Shown: positions 51,228 to 63,033, counted from the stretch's first letter. The stretch: DNA of 64,000 nt from Microbacterium sp. JZ31 (GCF_016805985.1 NZ_CP017661.1:868001-932000), one strand, 5' to 3'. A program made the numbers and translations. Notes: generated by a model not told the origin, from the sequence alone.

Positions 51228-52808
51228 TCAGTCCTCGCCGGGGGAGAGCCGCTCCCACGGCGCGGGCACGGGGAAGTAGGCCTCGAGCAGATCGCGGACG
51301 GCGCGCTCGCGCACGTCCTCCGGCAGCTCGGGCACGCTGCCGTCGTTCAGGCAGAACATGTCGGCGTCTCGTCGCGCGAGCAGTCGCTCCATGCGGTGCA
51401 GAGAGGACTGCAGCGTCGTCTGGATGTACGCGGTGCGCGGCGCCGTCGTGGGCAGCGCGCGCCCGGTCATGAGCGCGTAGTAGTGGTACAGCGAGTTGGT
51501 GACCGACACATCCGTCGCGCTGCGGAAGCGCGCCGCCGCCGTGCGGGCGAAGTCCTCGGGGAACTCGCGCTCGAGCTCCGACATGACGCTGCGACGGTGA
51601 GGAGTGGCGCAGTGCTGGAGGTCGCGCGTGATGACCCGCCCGAACCGGTCCTGCAGCAGCGCGCGGTTCACGCGCGCGGCGTTGTCGTGGCCGCTGCGGG
51701 TTTCCCCGGGCGCTCCGACGCCGATCCGCACGTCCGACTCGACGAACTGCGTCAGGCCGGCCGCGGTGAAGAACAGCTCGGGGCGCACCGGGCGCCCGAA
51801 GAACATGTCGTCGTTCGAGTACAGGAAGTGCTCGGCGAGGCCGGGGATGCGGTGCAGCTGCGCCTCGACCGCGTGCGAATTGTGCGTGGGGAGCACGGAC
51901 GTGTCCGCGAAGAACTCCTCGCTGCGGACCACCCGCACGCGCGGATCCTCGCGCAGCCACCACGGCGCGGGGCTGTCGGTGGCGATCCAGATCGTGCGGA
52001 CCCACGGTGCGAACATGTGCACGCTGCGCAGCGCATAGCGCAGCTCGTCGATCTGGCGATAGCGGGCCGCGTGGTCGTCGCCGTCGCCGACGACGTACGC
52101 GTTCATGCGCTTGGCGCGCTCGCGCTGGAAATCGCTGGAGGACCCGTCGACCCAGGAGAAGACGATGTCGACCGGCTCCGTGAACTCGTTGGCCCCCGGC
52201 GTCCACATGCCCTCGATGGTCGGCCAGGTGCGGCCGTGACGCTCGACCATGGCGAGGGCGAGATCGTCGACCGCGAGCGAGCGGCGGGTGAGGGCGTTCG
52301 GGCGCGGGGCGTGGAGCATGCCGCCCTCGCGCCGCCAGAACTCCAGACGCACGCCATACTCCGCGCCGTACCGCAGCGATCCGGACGGCACCATCCGAGG
52401 ACGGAAGACGGTGGCGACGTCCGCCCGGCCGAAGGCACGCGCCGCGCCCGCGGCGAGCGGCCGCACGGTGCCGCCCTCGCGGCGCGCGGCCGCCCAGGGC
52501 GCGGCCTCCGCCGCCTCGTCCAGCGCGGCGAGAGCCGCCGGGCGCTGGGCGTCGGGAAGCGCCAGCGCGGGTCTTCCGCTGGACCGGCGCAGCAGCCAGG
52601 GCTCGAGCCCGCGGGCCTCGAGCAGCGCGGCCAGGTCGAGCAGGTCGGATGCCTCCGCCTGCGCGGGGGTCGCGGTGGCGACGAGGTGCGGGAGCCCGCC
52701 CGCGATCCGGACGGCGTCGGCCAGCCCCGCACGCGCCTCGGCGGCCGAGCGCTCTCGGGCGGGGACGGTCTCGTCGGGTCGCCACGGGGTGGAGTCCACA
52801 AGCGTCAT
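51228..52808 (-). CDS. Stealth family capsular polysaccharide phosphotransferase
   Basis: A 526-residue protein with the four Stealth regions in order: [20 protein letters not shown] (CR1, about 213-232), the CR2 block [20 protein letters not shown] and [20 protein letters not shown] with [15 protein letters not shown]3 ([16 protein letters not shown]) and CR4 ([13 protein letters not shown]). The DD in SNDD fits metal binding. Stealth enzymes transfer hexose-1-phosphate or similar units from nucleotide sugars in wall glycans. About 200 residues before CR1 are of unknown role. TATGAT on the minus strand (52951-52946) is a good -10 candidate. Confidence 0.92.
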   Translation of the reverse strand: MTLVDSTPWRPDETVPARERSAAEARAGLADAVRIAGGLPHLVATATPAQAEASDLLDLAALLEARGLEPWLLRRSSGRPALALPDAQRPAALAALDEAAEAAPWAAARREGGTVRPLAAGAARAFGRADVATVFRPRMVPSGSLRYGAEYGVRLEFWRREGGMLHAPRPNALTRRSLAVDDLALAMVERHGRTWPTIEGMWTPGANEFTEPVDIVFSWVDGSSSDFQRERAKRMNAYVVGDGDDHAARYRQIDELRYALRSVHMFAPWVRTIWIATDSPAPWWLREDPRVRVVRSEEFFADTSVLPTHNSHAVEAQLHRIPGLAEHFLYSNDDMFFGRPVRPELFFTAAGLTQFVESDVRIGVGAPGETRSGHDNAARVNRALLQDRFGRVITRDLQHCATPHRRSVMSELEREFPEDFARTAAARFRSATDVSVTNSLYHYYALMTGRALPTTAPRTAYIQTTLQSSLHRMERLLARRDADMFCLNDGSVPELPEDVRERAVRDLLEAYFPVPAPWERLSPGED

Positions 52809-52945
52809 CGATCACCTCTGTCAGGAGAAGGTCCGTCGCGCCGCCGCCTCCCGGTGCAGGGAGGGATCCGGAGGACGTCGAGTCCAGCCTCGGATCCGGA
52901 ACGAGGACGATGCGGCGCTGCCGGCGCGGAGCAGCCGGTTCACAG

Positions 52946-52951
52946 ATCATA
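52946..52951 (-). promoter_or_regulatory. -10 box of the Stealth gene
   Basis: TATGAT matches the consensus at five of six positions on the minus strand; the start would be near 52939, about 130 bases before the ATG. No good -35 was seen. TAACAT at 53000-53005 on the plus strand is a candidate -10 for secA. The rest of the 280-bp gap shows nothing clear. Confidence 0.4.
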
Positions 52952-53088
52952 GTTCCTCGGACGGCGAGCCACCCAGCCGCGGCATAGGTCACGGACGGAT
53001 AACATGGGTCCGTATGCCCGTCGCCGTGCGGCGGGAGCACGGCGCCGCCGCTCGACCCGGGCGAGGGCCGAGGACGAGGAGACATCAC

Positions 53089-55905
<2,817 letters not shown>

Positions 55906-55917
55906 CCCTTCCGCCCC

Positions 55918-55957
55918 GGCCCACCGGTCCACGCGTGCGAACGTGGACCGGTGGGCC
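55918..55957 (+). terminator. Terminator after secA
   Basis: A 16-bp perfect stem (GGCCCACCGGTCCACG and its complement) around an 8-base loop lies 13 bases after the secA stop. No T run follows. It ends seven bases before the next -10 box. Confidence 0.85.
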
Positions 55958-55963
55958 TCGGCA

Positions 55964-55969
55964 TATCCT
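55964..55969 (+). promoter_or_regulatory. -10 box, leaderless start of the aminotransferase gene
   Basis: TATCCT ends six bases before the ATG at 55976. This supports 55976 over the in-frame GTG at 55943, which lies inside the secA terminator stem. Confidence 0.55.
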
Positions 55970-55975
55970 GGGGCG

Positions 55976-57238
55976 ATGACCATCCCCGCCCCGATCAGCG
56001 CTCAGCCCGGCGGCCGCCGGCTGCGCACGCTGGATCACTCCTCGAAGCTGAAGAACGTCCTCTACGAGATCCGGGGCGCCGCCCTGGAGGAGGCCGCCCG
56101 GCTCGAGGCCGCGGGGCACACGGTGCTCAAACTCAACACCGGCAACCCCGCCGTGTTCGGCTTCGAGGCGCCGTACCAGATCGTGCGCGACATGATCGCG
56201 GCGGTCCCCACCGCGCACGGCTACAGCGAGAGCCGCGGCATCCTGTCGGCGCGGCGCGCGATCGTCAGCCGCTATGAGGAAACGCCCGGCTTCCCGCTCG
56301 TTGACCCCGAGAACGTGTACCTCGGAAACGGCGTGTCCGAGCTCATCACGATGACGATGCAGGCCCTGCTCGATCAGGGCGACGAGGTGCTCATCCCCGC
56401 CCCGGACTACCCGCTCTGGACGGCCATGACGAGCCTGTCGGGCGGCACGCCCGTGCACTACCTGTGCGACGAGCAGAACGAGTGGCAGCCCGACCTCGAG
56501 GACATCCGCTCGAAGATCACCGACCGCACGAAGGCGATCGTCGTCATCAACCCGAACAATCCCACGGGCGCGGTGTACTCCCGCGAGACGCTGGAGGGGA
56601 TCGCCGACATCGCGCGCGAGCACTCGCTGCTCGTGCTGAGCGACGAGATCTACGACCGCATCCTGTTCGACGGCGCCCAGCACATCCCCATGGCATCGGT
56701 CGCGCCCGACCTGCTGTGCCTGACGTTCAACGGCCTGTCCAAGACGTATCGCGTCGCCGGATACCGCTCGGGCTGGCTCGTGATCACGGGACCGCAGGAT
56801 CACGCCAAGGGCTTCATCGAGGGCATCACGCTGCTCGCGTCCACCCGCCTGTGCCCGAACGTGCCCGCGCAGCATGCCGTGCTCGCCGCGCTGACCGGCG
56901 TGCAGACGATCGATGCGCTCGTGGCGCCGTCCGGCCGCCTGCACGAGCAGCGCGACGCGGCATGGGAGAAGCTGATGCAGATCCCGGGAGTCTCGTGCGT
57001 CAAGCCGCAGGGCGCGCTCTACGCGTTCCCGCGCCTGGATCCCGAGGTGCACGAGATCCGCGACGACGCCAAGCTGGTCTACGACTTGCTCGTCGCCGAG
57101 CGCATCCTGCTCGTGCAGGGCACGGGGTTCAACTGGGCGACGCCGGACCACCTGCGCATCGTCACGCTCCCCGAGGCGCGCGTGCTGACCGAGGCCGTCG
57201 AGCGGCTCGGCAACTTCCTGAGCTCCTACAAGCAGTAG
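55976..57238 (+). CDS. Pyridoxal-phosphate aminotransferase class I, AlaA-like
   Basis: A 420-residue fold-type I aminotransferase. LNTGNPAVFGFEAPYQIVRD at the start of the fold, APDYPLWTAMTSLSGG, INPNNPTGAVYS, LSDEIYDRILFDG and the PLP-binding Lys256 in LSKTYRVAGYRSGW are the family marks; NPAVFGF is typical of AlaA, glutamate-pyruvate aminotransferase. It would make alanine from pyruvate and glutamate. It is a single gene, between the secA terminator and a convergent Rv3235-like gene. Confidence 0.93.
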   Translation: MTIPAPISAQPGGRRLRTLDHSSKLKNVLYEIRGAALEEAARLEAAGHTVLKLNTGNPAVFGFEAPYQIVRDMIAAVPTAHGYSESRGILSARRAIVSRYEETPGFPLVDPENVYLGNGVSELITMTMQALLDQGDEVLIPAPDYPLWTAMTSLSGGTPVHYLCDEQNEWQPDLEDIRSKITDRTKAIVVINPNNPTGAVYSRETLEGIADIAREHSLLVLSDEIYDRILFDGAQHIPMASVAPDLLCLTFNGLSKTYRVAGYRSGWLVITGPQDHAKGFIEGITLLASTRLCPNVPAQHAVLAALTGVQTIDALVAPSGRLHEQRDAAWEKLMQIPGVSCVKPQGALYAFPRLDPEVHEIRDDAKLVYDLLVAERILLVQGTGFNWATPDHLRIVTLPEARVLTEAVERLGNFLSSYKQ

Positions 57239-57271
57239 CCGTCACGGCACGGGCGGCGAAGGGATCCGGGC

Positions 57272-57724
57272 TCACAGGATCGACAGGCTCGTCGCGCGCC
57301 AGCGGCTGTCCATGCCCTCCAGACGCATGGCGACCGCGCGCGTGCGCTGCGGCGTCTCGACGATGATCACGCCCTCCACGACGCCGTCCGCGGGAGACGA
57401 GTGCCGGATCGACCGGATCGCGTACACGGGGCGCAGGGCCGGCTGGCGGCGCGCACTCCGCGCGCGCACGGCCAACCCGGCGCGCGTCACGAGCGACCGA
57501 TACGGCTCGTCCGTGAGCCAGCGCGCCAGCTGCTCGGGCTCGCGCACGCCCGCCAGCACCTCCAGCACGCCGCGGGTCAGGGCCGTCAGCAGCGGCTCGG
57601 GCTCCGGGAGCCGCTCGCTCGAGGTGTGCTGACGCGCGAAGTGCTCCTCGACATCGGCGAGCTTGCGCAGCGGAGGGTGCGCGGCGGCTGAGGACGGTCG
57701 CGGCGACGACAGCGGCTGGGACAT
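57272..57724 (-). CDS. Rv3235-family protein
   Basis: A 150-residue protein with a disordered first 20 residues, a helical part (EPLLTALTRGVLEVLAGVREP core) and a beta-rich end (ADGVVEGVIIVETPQRTRAVAMR core). It matches the small Rv3235-type proteins close to secA in actinobacteria, whose function is not known. GGGGGTCTCG may be its ribosome site. It is divergent from the gene at 57881. Confidence 0.8.
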   Translation of the reverse strand: MSQPLSSPRPSSAAAHPPLRKLADVEEHFARQHTSSERLPEPEPLLTALTRGVLEVLAGVREPEQLARWLTDEPYRSLVTRAGLAVRARSARRQPALRPVYAIRSIRHSSPADGVVEGVIIVETPQRTRAVAMRLEGMDSRWRATSLSIL

Positions 57725-57868
57725 CGAGACCCCCGGATGATCGGTGCGGAACGAGTCGCCAGTCCAGCACCGCGCGTCGCGGCGTCCGGAGTCGGCACGT
57801 ATGTCCGTGGAGACGCAGGAGGACACAGGATCTGTGGACAGCCGCCACGGGGCCGCCGAGCCGTGCCC

Positions 57869-57874
57869 TACGCT
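57869..57874 (+). promoter_or_regulatory. -10 box, leaderless start of the next gene
   Basis: TACGCT ends six bases before the GTG at 57881; no ribosome site is seen, supporting that GTG as the start. Confidence 0.5.
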
Positions 57875-57880
57875 CGGCCC

Positions 57881-58504
57881 GTGCGATGGGAGCGCTTCTT
57901 CGACGATCTGGAGGATCAGCTCGCCGCCGAATGGGAGGCCGAGCGAGCCGCCCTCGAATCGGAGGCCGAGCGGCTCCGGCTCGCGCGCGTCGATCTGCGC
58001 GCGCGGCTCGTCGGACTGGCGCGCGACGCCGAGGCGCCCCTCACGATCGAACTGGCGGACGGGCTGTGCGTCGAGGTGCGGATCTCCGCGGTCGGCGCCG
58101 ACTGGATCGCGGCGGCGGAGCACGCGGGCGGGCACCGGCTGCTGCTTGCTCCGATCCCGGCGCTCCGCGCCGTGCAGGCCGCTCACGGCGACCTGCTGAG
58201 CAGCGCGCGCCCGGTCGAGCACGGCGATCGGCTCGCCGAGCGCGTCACGTTCGCGCTCGCGATGCGCGATCTCGCCCGCCGGCGCGTGGGCGTGGCGATC
58301 GGCACGGCGTCGGGGAGCGACGGCCCCTCCGGACGCATCCTGACGGGCACGGTCGATCGCGTCGGCGCGGACCACCTCGACCTCGCGCTGCACGATGCGG
58401 GTGCGCCGCGACGCGCCTCGGAGGTGCGCTCCTACCGCATGCTGCCGCTCGCCGCGATCGCCTGGGTGCGGATCGACGCGGCGGCCGGCGTGCCCGTCGT
58501 GTGA
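57881..58504 (+). CDS. Conserved hypothetical actinobacterial protein
   Basis: A 207-residue protein starting MRWERFFDDLEDQLAAEWE. The first 50 residues form an acidic-basic coiled coil; the rest is beta-rich (LTIELADGLCVEVRISAVG, then ILTGTVDRVGADHLDLAL), like a small SH3- or LSm-like barrel. I do not recognise a function. The GTG start is set by the -10 box. It converges with the HTH gene, 19 bases apart. Confidence 0.75.
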   Translation: MRWERFFDDLEDQLAAEWEAERAALESEAERLRLARVDLRARLVGLARDAEAPLTIELADGLCVEVRISAVGADWIAAAEHAGGHRLLLAPIPALRAVQAAHGDLLSSARPVEHGDRLAERVTFALAMRDLARRRVGVAIGTASGSDGPSGRILTGTVDRVGADHLDLALHDAGAPRRASEVRSYRMLPLAAIAWVRIDAAAGVPVV

Positions 58505-58523
58505 GAACCGGGGGCCTGTCGCC

Positions 58524-58784
58524 TCAGCGACTCCTGCCCCACAGCTCGGGGAAGCTCGCGGCGTTCGACTGCCGCCACAGCGCCATGCGACGTGCCTCCT
58601 CGACCTGGGCGTCGAGGTACTCGGCGACGCTGTCGTGCTCGACGCGCCAGCGCGCGGGCGAGCCGAGGCGCGCGCCGCGCAGCCGCCCGTCCTGCACCAG
58701 CTGAATGACCTCCTCCACGCGGATGCCCAGCAGCTCGGCGACCTGAGCGGGTGGCACGTGACGGCGTGGGGGATCGTCGACCAT
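58524..58784 (-). CDS. Small helix-turn-helix (excisionase/MerR-like) DNA-binding protein
   Basis: An 86-residue protein. HVPPAQVAELLGIRVEEVIQ (about 9-28) is a MerR/excisionase-type helix-turn-helix, followed by LVQDGRLRGARLGSPARW, the wing, and a basic helix. No phage gene is near, so an ordinary regulatory or nucleoid role is more likely than excision. The start lies six bases after a CATAAT box (minus strand 58796-58791), a leaderless candidate. Confidence 0.82.
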   Translation of the reverse strand: MVDDPPRRHVPPAQVAELLGIRVEEVIQLVQDGRLRGARLGSPARWRVEHDSVAEYLDAQVEEARRMALWRQSNAASFPELWGRSR

Positions 58785-58790
58785 GCCCCC

Positions 58791-58796
58791 ATTATG
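58791..58796 (-). promoter_or_regulatory. -10 box, leaderless start of the HTH gene
   Basis: CATAAT on the minus strand, five of six to consensus, ends six bases before the ATG at 58784. Confidence 0.5.
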
Positions 58797-58882
58797 GGCG
58801 CCGCCTCCCGGGGTGGACGGGACGACATCCGGGCCTGTGGAGAACCTCGGTCGGGCCCCGGCGGATTTGCGACGATGCCTGC

Positions 58883-59650
58883 ATGAGCACGATGACCGTC
58901 CCTCCGACAGGCACCGGCCGGGTGTCGTCCCCGGCGCCGCGTCCGACGCGCCGGGTGTGGGCCGACGCCCGCTTCGTGATCGGCCTCCTCCTGGTGACCG
59001 CCTCCATCGCGGGCGTGTGGTTCGTCGTCGGCGCGGCGCGGCAGACGGTGCCGGTGCTCGCGGCGTCGGGCACGCTCGTTCCCGGGCAGGCGATCACGGC
59101 GGCCGATGTGACGGTCGTCGAGGTCGCGCTCGGCCAGGCGCAGGATGCCTACGTCGCGCCCGAGGCGATCGGCGAGGGGCTCGTCGCGCTGCGGACCATC
59201 GGACAGGGCGAGCTGCTGCCCACGGGCGCCACGGGGTCGGCGGAACGCAGCGACCGCACGTCGGTCGTCGTCCGCAGCTCCGTCGACGTGCCGGCGGGCG
59301 TGGACCGCGGCGCGCTCGTGGAACTGTGGGAGACGCCGCCCGCGGAGGAGGCGGGCGCCTTCGAGGCCCCGCGCATCCTCGTCGCCGACGCCGTGGTGGC
59401 CCGCGTCACGCGGGAGGACGGCGTGATGGCGTCGGGCGGTGCGGCGCTCGAGCTCGTGGTCGATCGCGCCCGCGTGGCCGACGTGCTCGCGGCCGTCGCG
59501 GCGGGATCGGTGCTCTCCGCCGTGCCCACGGCGGGCGGCGGAGGAACGGCCCTCCCCGGGCCCACGACCACGGACGCTCCCGCCGGCGGCGCCGGAGCCG
59601 CCGAGGACGCGCCGACCGAGGACGCTCCCGCCGAGGAGGACGAAGGGTGA
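58883..59650 (+). CDS. SAF-domain membrane-anchored protein (RcpC/CpaB-like)
   Basis: A 255-residue protein: cytoplasmic N-terminus (1-28), one helix (about 31-53), then a SAF-like domain (VPVLAASGTLVPGQAITAAD core GTLVPGQAITAADV) and a Pro/Ala/Asp-rich acidic tail. SAF proteins such as CpaB act in Flp pilus secretion, but no other pilus gene is seen here. It overlaps the ParA-like gene by four bases (GTGA), so the two work together. TM and domain assignment are from pattern only. Confidence 0.8.
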   Translation: MSTMTVPPTGTGRVSSPAPRPTRRVWADARFVIGLLLVTASIAGVWFVVGAARQTVPVLAASGTLVPGQAITAADVTVVEVALGQAQDAYVAPEAIGEGLVALRTIGQGELLPTGATGSAERSDRTSVVVRSSVDVPAGVDRGALVELWETPPAEEAGAFEAPRILVADAVVARVTREDGVMASGGAALELVVDRARVADVLAAVAAGSVLSAVPTAGGGGTALPGPTTTDAPAGGAGAAEDAPTEDAPAEEDEG

Positions 59651-60933
59651 TCGCGCTCGTCGTCGCCCCGCGCTCCGACGCCGAGCGGATCGCCGAGGAG
59701 CTGCGCGACGAGGGCGTCACGGTGCTCGCGCTCGCGGAGCCGGACGAGCTCGCGGCGGCGGACGAACCCGTCTCGGACCTCGCGACGCGCCTGGCGGAGG
59801 CGGACGCGCTCGTGCTCGCGGCCGGAGGAGCGCTGAGCGCGGCGCTCGTCGCGCACTGCGATCGGCACGGCGTGCGCATCGTGGTGCTCGCCGACCGGGC
59901 GGCCGACGTGCGCGCCGCGCGCGGCTTCGGCCTGACCGATCCGCTGCCCTCGGACGCGCCGGGGTGGCGGATCGTCGCGGCGGCACGGGGAGGCGGGATC
60001 GCCGAGGCCGCCGCCGAGGAGCGCGAGCGCGGCCGGATCGTCGTGGTGTGGGGCCCCGAAGGCGCGCCGGGTCGCACGACCCTCGCGATCGAGCTCGCCG
60101 TCGAGCACGCGCGCGCCGGCTCGCACGTGGCGCTGGTCGACGCGGACAGCCGCGCGCCGTCGCTCGCGATCGCCGCGGGGCTGGATGACGAGAGCCCGGG
60201 GTTCGCGGCCGCGTGCCGACAGGCGGAGTTCGGGCTGCTCGACGCGGGCGAGCTGCTGCGCGTGAGCGTTCCGCTCGGCGACCCGGATGGGCGCGTGGAC
60301 GTGCTCACCGGCATCAACCGCGTCTCGCGCTGGCCGGAGCTGTCCGGGCCGCGCGTGGCGGCCGCGCTCGCGGTGATCCGCGACTGGGCGGACGTCGTGA
60401 TCGTCGACGTCGCCTCCGCGCTGGAGGCGGACGAGGAGATCGTGAGCGACCTCGACGGACCGCGCCGCAACGCGGCGACGCTCGCGGCGCTGAGCGTCGC
60501 GGACCACGTGGTGGCCGTCGGCGCGGCGGACCCGGTCGGGCTCTCCCGCCTCGTGCGCGGCTATGCCGAGCTGCGTCACGTCGTGGGCGCGACGCCCGTG
60601 CGGGTCGTGGTCACCAGGCTGCGCTCGGGCCCGCTCGGCATCGATCCGCGCGGGCAGGTGCGTCGCGCGCTCGAGCGCTTCTCGGGTATCACGGAGGTCT
60701 CGTTCGTGCCTGACGACCGCCGCGCCGCCGACGCCGCCCTGCTCGCGGCGCGGCCCGTCGGCGAGGTCGCACCGCGGTCGGGGCTCAGCCAGGCCGTGCG
60801 CCGCCTGTCCGCCCAGCTGCGACCCCGCTCGGAAGCCCGGGAACTGCGCCCGGCGGTTCCCGGGGCCGGGCGGCTGCGGCGCCGCACGTTCCACGCGGAC
60901 GGCGAGCCGGGAGCGGCGATCCTCGACACATAA
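59647..60933 (+). CDS. CpaE/ParA-like P-loop ATPase
   Basis: A 428-residue protein. The first 120 residues look like a degenerate receiver domain (IALVVAPRSDAERIAEELR), as in CpaE. The ATPase has VVVWGPEGAPGRTTLAIELA, a deviant Walker A with GAPGRTT in place of KGGxGKT, then HVALVDADSRAPSLAIA and DVVIVDVASALEADEE. The missing signature Lys makes ATP binding or hydrolysis uncertain. The partner SAF gene overlaps its start. A role in a septal or secretion complex is inference. Confidence 0.85.
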   Translation: MIALVVAPRSDAERIAEELRDEGVTVLALAEPDELAAADEPVSDLATRLAEADALVLAAGGALSAALVAHCDRHGVRIVVLADRAADVRAARGFGLTDPLPSDAPGWRIVAAARGGGIAEAAAEERERGRIVVVWGPEGAPGRTTLAIELAVEHARAGSHVALVDADSRAPSLAIAAGLDDESPGFAAACRQAEFGLLDAGELLRVSVPLGDPDGRVDVLTGINRVSRWPELSGPRVAAALAVIRDWADVVIVDVASALEADEEIVSDLDGPRRNAATLAALSVADHVVAVGAADPVGLSRLVRGYAELRHVVGATPVRVVVTRLRSGPLGIDPRGQVRRALERFSGITEVSFVPDDRRAADAALLAARPVGEVAPRSGLSQAVRRLSAQLRPRSEARELRPAVPGAGRLRRRTFHADGEPGAAILDT

Positions 60934-60936
60934 GCT
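60931..60936 (+). promoter_or_regulatory. -10 box at the pdtaS start
   Basis: TAAGCT ends six bases before the GTG at 60943, but GGAGG lies in the gap too, so both a leaderless and a normal start on a longer transcript are possible. Confidence 0.4.
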
Positions 60937-60942
60937 GGAGGC

Positions 60943-62448
60943 GTGTCGACCCTCAGTGACCTCGTCTACGCCCAGGGAATCGCGAGCGAGGCGGATGTCG
61001 AGTGGCTCCATCGCCTGGCCGGCGACGGACAGCTGCTCGCAGATCTGTCGTTCGCGGACATCGTGATGTGGGTGCCGGCATCCGACGACTCCTTCGTCGC
61101 CGTGGCGCACACGCGACCGGGCGGCGCGGCCACGCTGTTCTACCGCGACATCGTGGGGGAGCGGATCCGCCCGCAGTGGCAGGCGCAGGTGCGCGAGGCG
61201 TTCACGTCGCCCGGCATCATCGACTCCTCCAGCCCCGAGTGGTTCGAGGAGACGCCCACGCGCGTGCGCGCCGTGCCGATCGTGCGGAAGCTGGACGGCG
61301 AGCAGACCGTGATGGGCGTCCTGACCCGCCACACGAACCTGGGCGACGTGCGCGCGCCGTCGCGGCAGCAGATCACGTTCAACGACTGCGCCGACGACAT
61401 CTTCCGGATGATCGCGACGGGCGACTTCCCCGACCTGTCGGCGCCGACCGGTCCGCGCCGGGGCGCGCCGCGCGCGGCCGACGGCCTCATCCGCCTCGAC
61501 GTCGACGGCGTCGTCACGTTCGCGAGCCCCAACGCGCTGTCGGCGTTCAACCGCGTCGGCTTCGCGGACGAGCTCGAGGGCGAGGCGCTCGCCGAGGTGA
61601 CGAGCCGGATCCTGCCCGCCTCGCGCGACATCGACGAGTCGCTGCCGGTCGTCGTGACGGGCCGCGCTCCGTGGCGCACCGACATCGAGGCGCGCGGCGT
61701 CACGGTGTCCCTGCGGGCGATCCCGCTGCGCGATCACGGCAACCGCACGGGTGCGATCGTGCTGTGCCGGGACGTCACCGAGCTGCGCCACCAGGAGCAG
61801 GAGCTGCTGACAAAGGACGCGACGATCCGCGAGATCCATCACCGCGTCAAGAACAACCTGCAGACCGTCGCGTCGCTGCTGCGCATCCAGGCCCGTCGCA
61901 CCAAGTCGGAGGAGGCGCGCGAGTCGCTCACGCAGGCGATGCAGCGCGTCGCGGCGATCGCGGTCGTGCACGACACGCTGTCGGAGGGGCTGTCGCAGAA
62001 CGTCGACTTCGACCAGGTGTTCGACCGCGTGCTGCGGCTGGTCGCCGAGGTCGCGGCCGCGCCGAACACGCTCGCCCACACGCACTCGATCGGGAAGTTC
62101 GGCGTGCTGCCGAGCGAGTACGCCACGCCGCTCGCGCTCGCGCTCACGGAGCTCGTGACCAACGCCGTCGAGCACGGCCTGAAGGGTCAGGAGGGCAAGG
62201 TCGAGATCATCGCCGAGCGCGACGAGGAGCAGCTCGTCGTGCGCGTGCGCGACTCCGGCAGCGGCCTGCCCGAGGGTACGGTCGGGCGCGGACTCGGCAC
62301 GCAGATCGTGCGCACGCTGATCCAGGGCGAGCTCAGCGGCTCGATCGAGTGGCGCACGCTGAGCGGCGAGGAGCCGCCCGCGGGCGGGCAGATCGAGAGC
62401 GGCACCGAGGTGCTGATCGAGATCCCGCTGAAGTGGATCAAGCGATAG
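60943..62448 (+). CDS. pdtaS: Sensor histidine kinase PdtaS
   Basis: A 501-residue soluble HisKA_2 kinase: GAF-like domain (about 20-155), PAS-like domain (about 178-285), then the dimer motif TIREIHHRVKNNLQTVASLL with the phospho-His at 299/300 and the ATPase domain (ALTELVTNAVEHGLKG, VRVRDSGSGLP, GRGLGTQIVRTL). PdtaS phosphorylates the RNA-binding antiterminator PdtaR. In M. tuberculosis it also lies next to whiB1 (Rv3219/Rv3220c), as here. Confidence 0.95.
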   Translation: MSTLSDLVYAQGIASEADVEWLHRLAGDGQLLADLSFADIVMWVPASDDSFVAVAHTRPGGAATLFYRDIVGERIRPQWQAQVREAFTSPGIIDSSSPEWFEETPTRVRAVPIVRKLDGEQTVMGVLTRHTNLGDVRAPSRQQITFNDCADDIFRMIATGDFPDLSAPTGPRRGAPRAADGLIRLDVDGVVTFASPNALSAFNRVGFADELEGEALAEVTSRILPASRDIDESLPVVVTGRAPWRTDIEARGVTVSLRAIPLRDHGNRTGAIVLCRDVTELRHQEQELLTKDATIREIHHRVKNNLQTVASLLRIQARRTKSEEARESLTQAMQRVAAIAVVHDTLSEGLSQNVDFDQVFDRVLRLVAEVAAAPNTLAHTHSIGKFGVLPSEYATPLALALTELVTNAVEHGLKGQEGKVEIIAERDEEQLVVRVRDSGSGLPEGTVGRGLGTQIVRTLIQGELSGSIEWRTLSGEEPPAGGQIESGTEVLIEIPLKWIKR

Positions 62449-62457
62449 CCCGGACAT

Positions 62458-62493
62458 GACAAGAGGCGCCCTCCGCGGAGGGCGCCTCTTGTC
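62458..62493 (+). terminator. Bidirectional terminator between pdtaS and whiB1
   Basis: A 17-bp perfect stem (GACAAGAGGCGCCCTCC and complement) with only GC at the centre; bases TTGTC end the stem on either strand. It starts nine bases after the pdtaS stop and lies 48 bases before the whiB1 stop. Confidence 0.88.
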
Positions 62494-62540
62494 TGCTGTG
62501 ATGCGGTTGCGGCTGTGGTGCCGTGCGCGGCGACTGCGGG

Positions 62541-62789
62541 TCAGCCGGCGCGGCGCGCGCGAGCGGCGCGGCGCTTGAGCGCGCGACGCTCGTCCTCGCT
62601 GAGGCCGCCCCACACGCCCGAGTCCTGACCGGTCTCGAGGGCGTACTGCAGGCAGACCTCGGTGACGGTGCACCGTGCGCACACGGACTTGGCCTTCTCG
62701 ATCTGGTCGACTGCCGGGCCGGTGTTGCCGACCGGGAAGAAGAGTTCCGGGTCGACCGTCAGGCAGGCCGCCTTGTCGCGCCAATCCAT
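62541..62789 (-). CDS. whiB1: WhiB1 iron-sulfur transcription factor
   Basis: An 82-residue Wbl protein starting MDWRDKAACL, with Cys at 9, 37, 40 and 46, the same positions as in M. tuberculosis WhiB1, then SGVWGGLSEDERRAL and a basic tail. WhiB1 is an essential, NO-sensitive [4Fe-4S] regulator that binds sigma-A. AGGAG stands before the ATG. A long upstream region (62790-63033) suggests complex control. Confidence 0.97.
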   Translation of the reverse strand: MDWRDKAACLTVDPELFFPVGNTGPAVDQIEKAKSVCARCTVTEVCLQYALETGQDSGVWGGLSEDERRALKRRAARARRAG

Positions 62790-62909
62790 GCTGATGCTCC
62801 TCGCAATGTGGTGGGGTTCGATTCGAGCGGAGGACGCTCGCTTTCGAGGGTGGGAAGCGCATCCATTCGGGTCGGATACGCTGGTCATGGCGTGAGCCTG
62901 GGCCCACGA

Positions 62910-62925
62910 CCCACCACGTTGTGGG
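62910..62925. promoter_or_regulatory. 16-bp near-palindrome upstream of whiB1
   Basis: CCCACCACGTTGTGGG has one mismatch pair. It lies about 120 bases before the whiB1 ATG and next to an AT-rich patch (62925-62950) with possible minus-strand promoter boxes (TTGTGC, CAAAAT). It may be an operator. The rest of the 243-bp gap shows only the RBS of the gene at 63034 (GAGGAGAG). Confidence 0.4.
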
Positions 62926-63033
62926 AAACATGCCGTTAACAATTTTGGTACAGCCGGGTGTCGAGCACAAGGGTCAATCTGCGCGCGCGCCTTCGAATCG
63001 TCTGTACGCCCACGAACCCGTGAGGAGAGTGCG

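Noticed and set aside
58524..58784. Excisionase as a sign of a prophage or integrative element
   Set aside because: No integrase, phage gene or attachment repeat is near; the genes on both sides are conserved actinobacterial ones.
59149..62970. Open frame of 1273 codons on the minus strand opposite pdtaS and the ParA-like gene
   Set aside because: No domain motif, Arg/Asp/His-rich composition and complete overlap with well-supported genes.
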